From assembly GCA_965224815.1 (NCBI GenBank), contig CBDDAF010000003.1, positions 1,674,001-1,738,000 of the forward strand: a stretch of 64,000 nt of DNA. Reading direction: 5' to 3'. Positions within the stretch are counted from its first letter, which is position 1; each line of letters opens with the position of its first letter. The DNA comes from CAYPEL01 sp036479985. GTDB taxonomy: Bacteria > Pseudomonadota > Gammaproteobacteria > DSM-19610. Positions 17,986 through 26,244 of the stretch are shown here, one piece after another. The position numbers and the translations under genes are program-made. The notes beneath the pieces are model-generated. The model saw only the letters and a list, made by a program, of their open reading frames with translations. It searched no databases and was not told the origin of the DNA.

Positions 17986-18279
17986 ATGAAAAAAATTACC
18001 TCGCTTGCATTGGCTACATTATTTTCTACAACAACATTACTAGCCAGTAGCAACGTACAAGCCATGGGTATCTCCTGGCAGCAATCTGGTAACACGTACC
18101 AGACAATGACTAATCCATTTGATTGGTTGTTTGGAAACAATAATCGCAGAAGGTCTGAGGGCATTTCTCGTAGAGATGTACCTATGCCAATTCCGGGACT
18201 ACTCGCACTAGCTGCCGCAGTAGGTGGTGGTATTGCAATTCGTCGTAAGTCCAAGAAAAATAACTCTGATAAAAAATAG
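17986..18279 (+). CDS. Small exported protein with exosortase-type C-terminal sorting signal
   Basis: A 97-residue protein with a Sec signal peptide (about 1-26, ending VQA), a short mature part with an NNNRRR stretch (51-56), and a tripartite C-terminus: VPMPIPG (65-71), a hydrophobic segment (71-84) and a basic tail RRKSKK (86-91). This is the architecture of exosortase substrates, with PMPIPG in place of the usual PEP motif. After sorting only about 45 residues would remain. The exosortase gene follows 87 bases downstream. A GGGGAG Shine-Dalgarno supports the start. A strong terminator follows, so it can be expressed at much higher level than the exosortase. It may be the sole dedicated substrate; function unknown. 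Confidence 0.75.
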   Translation: MKKITSLALATLFSTTTLLASSNVQAMGISWQQSGNTYQTMTNPFDWLFGNNNRRRSEGISRRDVPMPIPGLLALAAAVGGGIAIRRKSKKNNSDKK

Positions 18280-18315
18280 ACCAGGCCTCAAGGCTGCCTC
18301 AATTTCGAAGCACAT

Positions 18316-18351
18316 AATGGATGCTGCCAGTTTGGCAGCATCCATTTTTAT
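18316..18351 (+). terminator. Rho-independent terminator after the sorted-protein gene
   Basis: A perfect 14-bp stem (AATGGATGCTGCCA and its complement) with a 3-base loop is followed by a T-rich tract. It ends only about 15 bases before the exosortase start codon, so exosortase expression from the upstream promoter would need readthrough. Confidence 0.9.
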
Positions 18352-18366
18352 TTACCCCCTATCAAA

Positions 18367-19242
18367 ATGAATAGCCTGCTACCAACACGGAAAGATCTTA
18401 TTTTTCCTGGCGCACTTCTATTGGCGGCACTGATTGCAATTTCAATGTCGGGTGATTCAGGTGATTTTGCAATCACTGTCTTGTCTTTTCTGGCCGTCTT
18501 ATCATTACTTCTTGATAAGCCTGAAACGCCAAATCCACCTGGCGTTAGCCTCAAAACACGAGCACTACCTGCGCTAGTGATAGCCGGACTTTTATCAGTT
18601 GCAGGCTATCTATTATTTGAACTACCCGTGTTTACACGGACCCTGCCTTTTATATTTCTACTCGCATTCTGGTACACACAATCAGGCCAACAGCTATTCC
18701 ACAAATACTGGAAACCACTGCTGGTACTAGGCTTACTGGCAATACCGGATCGAACACTCGTAACACCACTGGCTTATCCGTTACTGCAATTGTTTGGCTG
18801 GGATGCCATGACCTACCCAACCGCCTATTTTTCAGCCTACCTGACCACATTATCCGGCTTACCTGCGAGCGTTAACCAGCTTGATATCGTGATGGAACAT
18901 GCTGTGGTTACAATTTGGGAAGGTTGTGATGCCGTGCGTAACATGGATTTTCTACTACGGCTCAGTATTATTCTGATTCTGACAGTATCGATTAAACCCA
19001 GTCGTTGGTTAGTTACCGTTACTGTTGCTGTACTACTCGGATTTGCAATTAATATAATCCGGATAACATTGCTTGCACATCTGGTGAACTATGGCGACTT
19101 TACCGCCTTTGATTACTGGCACGAAGGCGATGGCTCAAAGATTTTTAATCTCATTGCCATTATCCTGTTTTCAGTGTTTGGGTATTTCCAGGTAACACAG
19201 CCTGAAGCTGATACAACTTTAGAAACCGATAAAACCGGGTAG
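18367..19242 (+). CDS. Exosortase/archaeosortase family transpeptidase
   Basis: A 291-residue polytopic inner-membrane protein of the exosortase family, which cleaves C-terminal sorting signals and is thought to attach the exported protein to a surface glycan or lipid. The catalytic residues are evident: Cys in WEGCDAVRN (C187), Arg in INIIRI (R232) and His in DYWHEG (H252), each at a membrane edge. The first 170 residues supply several further helices. Its likely substrate is the 97-residue protein just upstream. No good Shine-Dalgarno precedes the ATG, and a terminator sits between the genes. It is not part of a classical XrtA locus, although polysaccharide genes begin 4 kb downstream. The subfamily was not recognised. 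Confidence 0.9.
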   Translation: MNSLLPTRKDLIFPGALLLAALIAISMSGDSGDFAITVLSFLAVLSLLLDKPETPNPPGVSLKTRALPALVIAGLLSVAGYLLFELPVFTRTLPFIFLLAFWYTQSGQQLFHKYWKPLLVLGLLAIPDRTLVTPLAYPLLQLFGWDAMTYPTAYFSAYLTTLSGLPASVNQLDIVMEHAVVTIWEGCDAVRNMDFLLRLSIILILTVSIKPSRWLVTVTVAVLLGFAINIIRITLLAHLVNYGDFTAFDYWHEGDGSKIFNLIAIILFSVFGYFQVTQPEADTTLETDKTG

Positions 19243-19270
19243 TTGCTGAGATTTTTGCTGTAAAAAATAA

Positions 19271-19346
19271 TGGTGGCCAGAGGTGGAATCGAACCACCGA
19301 CACGGGGATTTTCAGTCCCCTGCTCTACCAACTGAGCTATCTGGCC
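19271..19346 (-). tRNA. tRNA-Phe (GAA)
   Basis: A complete 76-base cloverleaf on the minus strand: acceptor GGCCAGA paired with TCTGGCC, D-arm AGCTCAGTTGGTAGAGC, anticodon loop CTGAAAA giving GAA, T-loop GGTTCGATTCC, and an encoded CCA end. Confidence 0.97.
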
Positions 19347-19405
19347 AGAAAGGGAACGCGTATTAGACCGGCACCTTCACCTGTAGTCAAGATTCTGCCG
19401 TATTT

Positions 19406-20448
19406 TTACCCATATTGACGTTTATAATAGGACTGGTACTCGCCGCTGCGTATCCGTTCACACCAGTCCCGGTGCTCCAGATACCAGTCTACAGTCAGCT
19501 TGAGGCCTGTCTCAAAATCATACTTAGGCTCCCAGCCCAGTTCACGTTGAATTTTTGAAGAATCTATCGCATATCGCCGATCATGGCCCGGCCGGTCTTT
19601 CACAAAGGTAATCAATTCGCGATAGGATTGTTTGGTCGGCACCCGATTATCCAGTTGATCACAAAGCTGCTCGACAATGGTTATATTGGTCTGTTCATTA
19701 TCGCCACCGATGTTGTAAACCTGCCCAGGACGGCCTTTTTCAAGCACTGCCTCTATGCCCCGCAGTGATCCTCGACATACAGCCAGTCACGGACATTCAG
19801 GCCATCACCATAGATAGGTAATGGTTTTCCTTCCAGGGCATTGAGTAACACCAGCGGTATCAATTTTTCCGGGAATTGATAAGGGCCATAGTTATTCGAA
19901 CAATTGGTGGTTAATGCCGGTAGCCGGTAAGTTTCAAAGTAGGCCCGCACCAGGTGATCAGATGACGCTTTTGAAGCTGAATAGGGACTGTTTGGCTGAT
20001 AGGGATGTCTTTCTGTAAACGCTGGCTCGTCCGCATCCAGACTGCCATAGACCTCGTCGGTCGAGACATGCAGGAAACGCTTGCTATCATCGTCCCCCCA
20101 ACATTTACGCACCGCCTCGAGTAAAGAAAATGTACCTTCTATATTGGTACGGATAAATGCATCAGGGCCAGTAATCGAACGATCCACATGAGATTCAGCC
20201 GCAAAATGCACCACTGCATCTATCCTGTCTTCTTCGAGTAAACGTTCTACCAACGCTCTATCGCAAATATCTCCGTGCTCAAAGCGGTACTGCTTCGATG
20301 CCTCAAGATCACTCAGACTTTCCAGGTTACCGGCATAGGTCAGCGCATCCAGATTAACAAGAAAATCATCGGGGTGCTGTTGTAACCAGTAACGTATAAA
20401 GTTGCCGCCAATAAAACCGGCACCGCCGGTTACGAGTAGTCGTGACAT
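19406..20448 (-). pseudogene. rfbB: Second dTDP-glucose 4,6-dehydratase, frameshifted
   Basis: A second rfbB-like gene in two frames. The first part (19753-20448) carries GGAGFIG, TDE and YSASK motifs as in the intact copy at 3251-4300 and is in frame up to VEDHC. The rest (to 19406) continues with GIEAVLEKG in another frame. Comparison with the intact copy, which reads HCRGIDAV, places a one-base deletion near 19760, in a run of G. The product would lack its C-terminal third, including much of the sugar-nucleotide-binding domain. No rfbA, rfbC or rfbD lies beside it. A sequencing error cannot be excluded, because both halves are otherwise well kept. Confidence 0.85.
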
Positions 20449-20644
20449 GTGTATGGCTCCTCAAACATCTTTATTTAAACTGGTGCCGAGCCAGCTAGAA
20501 AAATCCCTTTTATGCTCAATTTTCCAATCCTGCTTGTTGATTTTTCATTATGATAATCGAATTGTCAGTATAACGCTGTCGTTTTCAGGGTTGTTAGCTC
20601 TCGGAGTGTGCTTTAATGTTCACCTGCCAGCCTAAGAGAACCCT

Positions 20645-21694
20645 ATGTCAGCACCCGAACACTACCAACTGGTCGAAACCCGATTACAGGAAAAACTGCC
20701 CAACGGTTCAACTCGTTGCAATCTGTGTTTATGGCGCTGCAAATTGATGCATGGCCAGCGCGGATTCTGTCAGGCTCATGTAAACCGGAACGGCACTCTG
20801 TACAACCTTTCGTACGGTATTTTATCTGCCATTGACACCGGCCCTATAGAAGATAAGCCCGTGAAGCATTTCCAGCCCGGCAGTAGCGTCATGTCAGTGG
20901 GTAGCTACGGTTGTAATTTCCGCTGCGGAGGTTGCCATAACCTGGAAATTTCCTGGGGTGTCTCTGCACTGGATAACCTGGCACGTGGCGAATCCACCGA
21001 TGCCTATGTGACACCTGATGAGCTCGTCGAAGCGGCTAAACGACAAAGCGTTGATGGTATCGCGTTTACCTATTCTGAACCCGCTGTGTGGCTGGAATAT
21101 GTCCTGGATACTGCGCAGGCTGCACACGCAGCTGGGTTATACACAGTCTATGTATCTAATAGCTTTATTACCGATGAAGCACTGGAACTGCTCGCTCCGC
21201 ATATGGACGTCCTTTGTTCGGATATTAAAAGTCTGAGTGATGCGTTCTATCATGATATTTGCAAAACTGCTTCTGTCGAACAAGTGCTTAACTCCGTCCA
21301 CAAGGCACACCAGCTCGGTATCCACGTCGAAACCCGCACCAATATTATTCCCGGGAAAAATGATAACGCGGAAGAATTGAAACAGATTGCTGAATGGATA
21401 CGCGACCACCTGGGTGCGGATAGCCCCTGGCATATTACCCGCTTTTTTCCTGCGTACCAGCTAAGCCATTTATCCGCCACACCTTCTGACATTATGTGGA
21501 CTGCACATGACAACGCACGGAAAATTGGGCTGACTAATGTTTATGTGTACGATGATAAAGGCTGTGACTGTGCTGCGGAAAATACACCCGTCGAAGCCTA
21601 TTTGTCACAGGATCCTGACGCTGTAAACGCGATTAAAAAATGTGCTGCTAGTTGTTGTGGTGATGAAGGGGTTTTATTGAAAAAATATGAGTAG
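20645..21694 (+). CDS. amrS: AmmeMemoRadiSam-system radical SAM enzyme (AmrS-like)
   Basis: A 349-residue radical SAM protein related to pyruvate formate-lyase activating enzymes. The [4Fe-4S] cluster motif is CNFRCGGC (C90, C94, C97). An N-terminal Cys cluster (C25, C28, C32, C42) and a Cys-rich C-terminus (GCDC, then CAASCC) suggest more metal sites. The family is named for co-occurrence with AMMECR1 and Memo proteins; neither partner is encoded in this window, and the reaction in bacteria is unsettled. It follows an AT-rich gap and is transcribed alone, ending before a REP element. Confidence 0.88.
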   Translation: MSAPEHYQLVETRLQEKLPNGSTRCNLCLWRCKLMHGQRGFCQAHVNRNGTLYNLSYGILSAIDTGPIEDKPVKHFQPGSSVMSVGSYGCNFRCGGCHNLEISWGVSALDNLARGESTDAYVTPDELVEAAKRQSVDGIAFTYSEPAVWLEYVLDTAQAAHAAGLYTVYVSNSFITDEALELLAPHMDVLCSDIKSLSDAFYHDICKTASVEQVLNSVHKAHQLGIHVETRTNIIPGKNDNAEELKQIAEWIRDHLGADSPWHITRFFPAYQLSHLSATPSDIMWTAHDNARKIGLTNVYVYDDKGCDCAAENTPVEAYLSQDPDAVNAIKKCAASCCGDEGVLLKKYE

Positions 21695-21740
21695 TGGGCT
21701 CGCACTGTAATAGAGGGTATCCTGATTAATTCATCAGTGC

Positions 21741-21807
21741 CTGTAGGAGCGGCTTCAGCCGCGATAATCGGCATACTAACCTATCGCGGCTGAAGCCGCT
21801 CCTACAG
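21741..21807. repeat. REP-like paired inverted repeat
   Basis: CTGTAGGAGCGGCTTCAGCC and its complement, with a short spacer, lie between the convergent amrS and yggX genes. The left flank has TCCTGATTAATT, related to the flanks of the copies at 15567 and 17546. Confidence 0.9.
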
Positions 21808-21842
21808 AGTTTGAATAATTAAGCAATTACAGGTGACACTAA

Positions 21843-22136
21843 TTAATCAGCAGTCCCCTCATCCGACTTTTCAGGTGCCACATACCCCTCCGGCATTTCG
21901 GCACCTTCTCCAAAGAAATATTTTTCCATTTGTTCTTCAAGAAACTTCCGTGCCTTGGGTTCTATCGGACTCAAGCGGTTTTCGTTAATCAACATGGTTT
22001 GATGGGCCAACCATTGTTGCCAGGCTTGTTTCGATACATTATCAAATATTTTCTTTCCTAACTCGCCCGGATAGGGCTGACGATCCAGCCCTTCTGCTTC
22101 CTGGTTGAGTTTTATACATTGTACAGTTCGCGTCAT
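21843..22136 (-). CDS. yggX: Fe(2+)-trafficking / oxidative-damage protection protein YggX
   Basis: A 97-residue YggX protein, implicated in protecting iron-sulfur enzymes from oxidants and in iron trafficking. The family start MTRTVQCIKL, with its conserved Cys, fixes the start at 22136, although an open frame extends 22 codons further upstream into mutY. The GLDRQPYPGELGK and QEAEG segments are typical. It lies four bases after mutY, the usual mutY-yggX pair of gammaproteobacteria. Confidence 0.93.
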   Translation of the reverse strand: MTRTVQCIKLNQEAEGLDRQPYPGELGKKIFDNVSKQAWQQWLAHQTMLINENRLSPIEPKARKFLEEQMEKYFFGEGAEMPEGYVAPEKSDEGTAD

Positions 22137-22140
22137 ATCA

Positions 22141-23211
22141 CTAGATCCCAGGTTTGTTATTCGATAACTGATTGAGAAGCTTGCTAACAGGTGCTGCAAC
22201 ACCTACGCGCTGCGGTTCATCCATGTTATACCAGAGCGTACGATCCGCTTCCATCACAGTCATTGCAGGGTTTTCAATCACTATCAGATGCGGTGTGATA
22301 TGCAAATGAAAATGACTGAAAGTATGTTTAAGTACAGACAAAGTCTCGCCTGCCTGTTTTGACTCAGGCACACCCTGAATATCGCACCATGCGTAGAGTG
22401 CCTTAGCAGTTTCAAATTCTGGCAGGCTCCATAAGCCGCCCCATATACCCGCAGGTGATCTTTTTTGCAGATATACATCACGATTACTGTTCATCAACAA
22501 TACCATGTGAACATCACGCACGGGTATTGATCGCTTCGGTCGTGGCGCAGGAAACTGGGTTGGATTGCCAGTTTTAAAGGCAGCACATTCTGCCTTTAAA
22601 GGGCAATCTGAACAAGCTGGTTTACTGCGAGTACAGACTGTTGCACCCAGATCCATCATCGCCTGCGTGTAATCAGCTACACGGTGGTGTGGCGTATAGT
22701 TTTCTGCGAAAGCCCATAACTGTTTTAATACGGCAGTTTGTCCTGACCAGCCCGGCACCGCGTGAAATCTTGCTAGCACCCGTTTGACATTACCGTCCAG
22801 TATCGGTTGGCGCTGACCACATGCTAGCGATAAAACTGCACCAGCGGTTGAGCGGCCTATACCCGGGAGGCTTTGCAGTACATCAATATTGTCTGGAAAT
22901 TTTGCATCATATTGTTCACAAATGATGGCGGCTGTCTTGTGCAAATTACGGGCTCGTGCGTAGTAACCCAAACCTGACCAGAGATGCAGCACATCATCAA
23001 GCGGTGCCGAGGCTAATTTTTCAAGCTCAGAAAACTGTTGCATAAATCGCTGGTAGTACGGTATGACTGTGGCTACCTGGGTTTGTTGCAGCATGATTTC
23101 TGAAACCCATACCCGATAGGGCGTTGGATTTTGTTGCCAGGGCAAGTCCTTGCGACCGTGCAGATCGAACCAGACAAGCACGGCATCTGAAAAAACAGCT
23201 TTCACAATCAT
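22141..23211 (-). CDS. mutY: A/G-specific adenine DNA glycosylase
   Basis: A 356-residue MutY that removes adenine mispaired with 8-oxoguanine. It has the helix-hairpin-helix LPGIGRSTAGA (about 114-124), the FeS cluster loop with Cys spacing C-x6-C-x2-C-x5-C (around 191-207) and a C-terminal NUDIX-like domain with HTFSHFHLH that reads the oxidised guanine. Length is normal. It is followed directly by yggX. Confidence 0.96.
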   Translation of the reverse strand: MIVKAVFSDAVLVWFDLHGRKDLPWQQNPTPYRVWVSEIMLQQTQVATVIPYYQRFMQQFSELEKLASAPLDDVLHLWSGLGYYARARNLHKTAAIICEQYDAKFPDNIDVLQSLPGIGRSTAGAVLSLACGQRQPILDGNVKRVLARFHAVPGWSGQTAVLKQLWAFAENYTPHHRVADYTQAMMDLGATVCTRSKPACSDCPLKAECAAFKTGNPTQFPAPRPKRSIPVRDVHMVLLMNSNRDVYLQKRSPAGIWGGLWSLPEFETAKALYAWCDIQGVPESKQAGETLSVLKHTFSHFHLHITPHLIVIENPAMTVMEADRTLWYNMDEPQRVGVAAPVSKLLNQLSNNKPGI

Positions 23212-23227
23212 TGATGTCCTTCAACCC

Positions 23228-23320
23228 CCCTCCCTCAGGAGGGTGTCGCAAAAGTCTTTTGTAGGGTGGGGTGAGCTTGCGAACCCCACCATTGCTTGCG
23301 GGTTCAGGTGGGGAGGGACA
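23228..23320. repeat. C/G palindrome and GTAGGGTGG repeat
   Basis: A small CCCTCC/GGAGGG palindrome at 23228-23243 is followed at 23261 by GTAGGGTGGGGTGAGC and GCGAACCCCACC, then a partly complementary GGTTCAGGTGGGGAGG. The second part is a shorter relative of the inverted repeat at 10601-10714. It fills the gap between mutY and the epimerase gene. Confidence 0.7.
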
Positions 23321-23379
23321 AGTAGTTTTTATCGTAGTGTAACTATTCGAGCCCAGCTGAAATTACAGCACGTAAAATA

Positions 23380-24387
23380 TCAAACCTTAAAGTAATCCCG
23401 ATACCAGCCAACAAAATTTTCGATGCCTTTTTCTATTGGCATGTCAGGTTTATACCCTACATGATCGACCAGATCCTGAACATCAGCATAAGTGTCAGGA
23501 ACATCACCAGGTTGTAACGGCAACATATTTTTTTCAGCTTTTTTACCTAAACAGTCTTCCAGCACCTCTATATAACGCATCAACTCAACCGGTTGGTTAT
23601 TGCCAATGTTATATATCTGGTAAGGCGCAGTGCTGGTTGCTGGATCCGGGTCATCGCCCGACCAATCTAGATTGGGCTGTGGAATATGATCCAGGGTTCG
23701 AATCACCCCCTCGACAATGTCATCAATATAAGTGAAATCACGTCGGTGCTTTCCATAATTGAAGACGTCGATAGGCTCGCCTGCCAGAATTTTTTGAGTA
23801 AATAAAAATAATGCCATGTCCGGACGACCCCAGGGACCGTACACGGTAAAAAACCGTAAGCCAGTGGTTGGCAATCGGTACAAATGACTGTAGGTATGCG
23901 CCATCAATTCATTGGCTTTTTTGGTTGCTGCATAGATACTGACAGGATGATCTACGTTGTCGTGCACCGAAAAAGGCATCTTTGTATTGGCACCATAGAC
24001 AGAACTGCTCGATGCATAGACAAAATGCTCCACATCGTTGTATCTACAGCCTTCGAGTATGTTCATGAATCCAACCAGGTTGGTATCCACATAGGCCATT
24101 GGATTTTCCAACGAATAGCGCACACCGGCTTGAGCGGCCAGATTAACGACACGCTGTGGTTTGTATTTTGAAAATGCCGCTGCAATGCCTTCTCGATCTT
24201 CCAGATCAAGCCTCAGATCGGTAAAACCCTTAACGTTCTCAACCCTTGCAAGCCGGGCTTTTTTTAAGGCGGGGTCGTAATAATCATTAAGGTTATCAAT
24301 ACCAATAACCTCATCACCGCGATCGAGCAATCGCAATGCCAGTGCATTTCCAATAAATCCAGCAGCACCAGTAATAAGAACCTTCAT
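23380..24387 (-). CDS. NAD-dependent epimerase, UDP-glucuronate 4-epimerase type
   Basis: A 335-residue extended SDR enzyme resembling UDP-glucuronate 4-epimerases of capsule loci, which would give UDP-galacturonate. It begins MKVLITGAAGFIGNALA with the NAD-binding loop. The segment DNLNDYYDPALKKARL near residue 35 is typical of this subgroup. The SSSSVYGA and YAATKKANE motifs carry the catalytic Ser/Thr, Tyr and Lys. The start at 24387 is preceded by GGAG six bases upstream; a longer frame to 24444 lacks support. Its substrate could be supplied by Ugd at 9112-10416. Substrate choice is inferred from motif resemblance. Confidence 0.88.
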   Translation of the reverse strand: MKVLITGAAGFIGNALALRLLDRGDEVIGIDNLNDYYDPALKKARLARVENVKGFTDLRLDLEDREGIAAAFSKYKPQRVVNLAAQAGVRYSLENPMAYVDTNLVGFMNILEGCRYNDVEHFVYASSSSVYGANTKMPFSVHDNVDHPVSIYAATKKANELMAHTYSHLYRLPTTGLRFFTVYGPWGRPDMALFLFTQKILAGEPIDVFNYGKHRRDFTYIDDIVEGVIRTLDHIPQPNLDWSGDDPDPATSTAPYQIYNIGNNQPVELMRYIEVLEDCLGKKAEKNMLPLQPGDVPDTYADVQDLVDHVGYKPDMPIEKGIENFVGWYRDYFKV

Positions 24388-24460
24388 GCATAACTCCGTG
24401 TAATGGGAGAGTAGAGAAGCACTGACGTGTCGTGATCTTGTCAATGTAAATGGTGCAAAT

Positions 24461-24527
24461 TCTGTAGGAGCGGCTTTAGCCGCGATGGGGTACGGTGGTT
24501 CATCGCGGCTGAAGCCGCTCCTACAGA
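24461..24527. repeat. REP-like paired inverted repeat
   Basis: TCTGTAGGAGCGGCTTTAGC faces GCTGAAGCCGCTCCTACAGA, so one stem position differs between the arms. The left flank GTGCAAAT matches, inverted, the right flank of the copies at 13260 and 17546. This is the last copy in the window; none was seen from here to 64000. Confidence 0.88.
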
Positions 24528-24567
24528 TTCTCTCTAAATAATCAGAGAACCCTAAAATTTAATGCCA

Positions 24568-25275
24568 CTACTTAAAATTAAAAAACGGTAAAGGAACATT
24601 CCGACGTATGTATTGATCCACCCAGATATTTATATTGGCAATCGGAGTGCGTGGCACAAAGACGATATCCGATGGCAGAAGATTAATATCCTGACCGGTA
24701 TCTTTACCACGAATAACATCATCTAGATTCGCAGTGATAACAACCGTCTGTTTTGCTCTCCTACGTATCACGATTACTTCCTTCAACTTGGCGCGGTCAG
24801 TAAATCCACCTGCAGATGCAATTGACTGCATCACCGTTGTCGGCCCTTCCAGTGCTAGCATTCCTGGCTGTCCAACTTCTCCATCAACATAGACCTGGCT
24901 GGCAAGTGACCGCACGATCACTGCAATTTCAGGTTTTCTAAGCTGCCCTCTGTAAGCCTGCTTCAGTTTTTTGGATAGCTGGAGCGGTGTTAAACCAGCG
25001 GCCATGACCTCATCGATCAATTGCAATGAAATTTTTCCATCAGGACGTACTGCAACTTCCTCATTCAAGTCAGGCGTATTAAAAAACTTGATGCCCAGTA
25101 AATTTCCAGGTGCGATAACATAATTTTTTGAGGCATATTCCTTTTTATCCACTTTGCTTTCACTTACCGGCAATGCATCAACAGTGATCGGGTTTTTAAC
25201 AACCGGCGCGCATGCGACCAGAAACAGAGAAGACAATGCGAAAACAATGCCGAGAATATTCTTTTGAATGGACAT
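24568..25275 (-). CDS. Polysaccharide export lipoprotein (Wza-like)
   Basis: A 235-residue outer-membrane polysaccharide export protein. The signal peptide ends in the lipobox LVAC near residue 22, so it is a lipoprotein. The Poly_export domain follows (YVIAPGNLLGIKFFN near residue 52), then one SLBB-like segment (SQVYVDGEVGQPGML). It is shorter than Wza of E. coli, like the exporters of Wzx/Wzy loci with Wzz/GumC partners. The start at 25275 has AGGA eight bases upstream; an in-frame extension to 25347 is less likely. It should partner the chain-length protein at 28308-29813. Confidence 0.92.
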   Translation of the reverse strand: MSIQKNILGIVFALSSLFLVACAPVVKNPITVDALPVSESKVDKKEYASKNYVIAPGNLLGIKFFNTPDLNEEVAVRPDGKISLQLIDEVMAAGLTPLQLSKKLKQAYRGQLRKPEIAVIVRSLASQVYVDGEVGQPGMLALEGPTTVMQSIASAGGFTDRAKLKEVIVIRRRAKQTVVITANLDDVIRGKDTGQDINLLPSDIVFVPRTPIANINIWVDQYIRRNVPLPFFNFK

Positions 25276-25458
25276 GGTGGATTTCCTGTTTTTGTTAATA
25301 TGCCAGAAGGCGATAATTCCCGTATCTGAATAACTATTGGGCTTCATAAACCCTGCAGGTCAAGAATTGGCAAGGTAAATCAACGTTAAACACGGGGATA
25401 TTATCATAGGTTACTGCGTGAAAGGTGCAAGTATATAGCCAATATCGGCTTATTTCAG

Positions 25459-26244
25459 CTAAAGCCCGGATGACATCCTATCCTGATCACTCCGACGAGT
25501 TTTCAACATACGGAAAATAAATTTTGGATTGCCGACTAGATATCGTCGCCATTTCTGAGGTTGCTGGATCAACAACTGCAACCACTCATAGCCAAGCCGT
25601 CTTACCCATAGCGGAGCGCGCGTTAAATTCCCGCCCCAATGATCAAACAAGCCGCCTACACCGATGCAGGCAGGCACGGATAATTTATGTTTATTCTCGT
25701 GAATCCAGACCTCCTGCTTAGGATTACCCATACCCACCAGCAAAATATCGGGTTGCTTTTCATTAATCAGAGCAATTGCCTTCTCATTTTCCATGTCATC
25801 ATCAAGAATATAACCATGGTGGAAGCCCGCTTGTTTCCAGCCAGGAAATTTTTCCTGGCAGACACTGGCCGCTTTTTTTATAGTTTCTGCATCTGCGCCC
25901 AATAGAAAATAACTGAACTCTCGATTTGCAGTACTTTCAAAAAGCCTGGGAATTAAATCAGTTCCCACTAAATTAGCCTGCATCCGGACACCGCGTAACC
26001 TTGCTGCCCAGCGCACCCCTGTCCCATCTCCAAACACAGCCGATGCCTGATTTAGTACGTTACAATAATCTTCATCATCAGAAGCAAGGTTTAAGGTATG
26101 CGCGTTGATAATAAAAATATCATGCGTCCCTGACTCTGGTGTCGTTATCAAAGATTCCAGATAAGTCACTGCCTCATTGCTTGAATAATTTATTAATCTG
26201 ACGCCTAGAACAGAAAGCGAGTTGCTTCGTATAGCTGTATTCAT
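25459..26244 (-). CDS. WecG/TagA/CpsF-family glycosyltransferase
   Basis: A 261-residue GT26-family transferase (WecG/TagA/CpsF), which usually adds the second sugar to a lipid-linked primer at the membrane. The conserved elements INAHTLNLA (about 46-54), FGDGTGVRWAARL (71-83), the central LLGADAETI and the late VGMGNPKQEVWI segment are all present. Its sugar donor is not known; ManNAcA, ManNAc and glucuronate are used by relatives. It is oriented away from the priming transferase gene across a 573-base gap. Confidence 0.9.
   Translation of the reverse strand: MNTAIRSNSLSVLGVRLINYSSNEAVTYLESLITTPESGTHDIFIINAHTLNLASDDEDYCNVLNQASAVFGDGTGVRWAARLRGVRMQANLVGTDLIPRLFESTANREFSYFLLGADAETIKKAASVCQEKFPGWKQAGFHHGYILDDDMENEKAIALINEKQPDILLVGMGNPKQEVWIHENKHKLSVPACIGVGGLFDHWGGNLTRAPLWVRRLGYEWLQLLIQQPQKWRRYLVGNPKFIFRMLKTRRSDQDRMSSGL

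Noticed and set aside
13260..24527. REP elements considered as a CRISPR array
   Set aside because: The copies are palindromic, kilobases apart and separated by genes, with no regular spacers.
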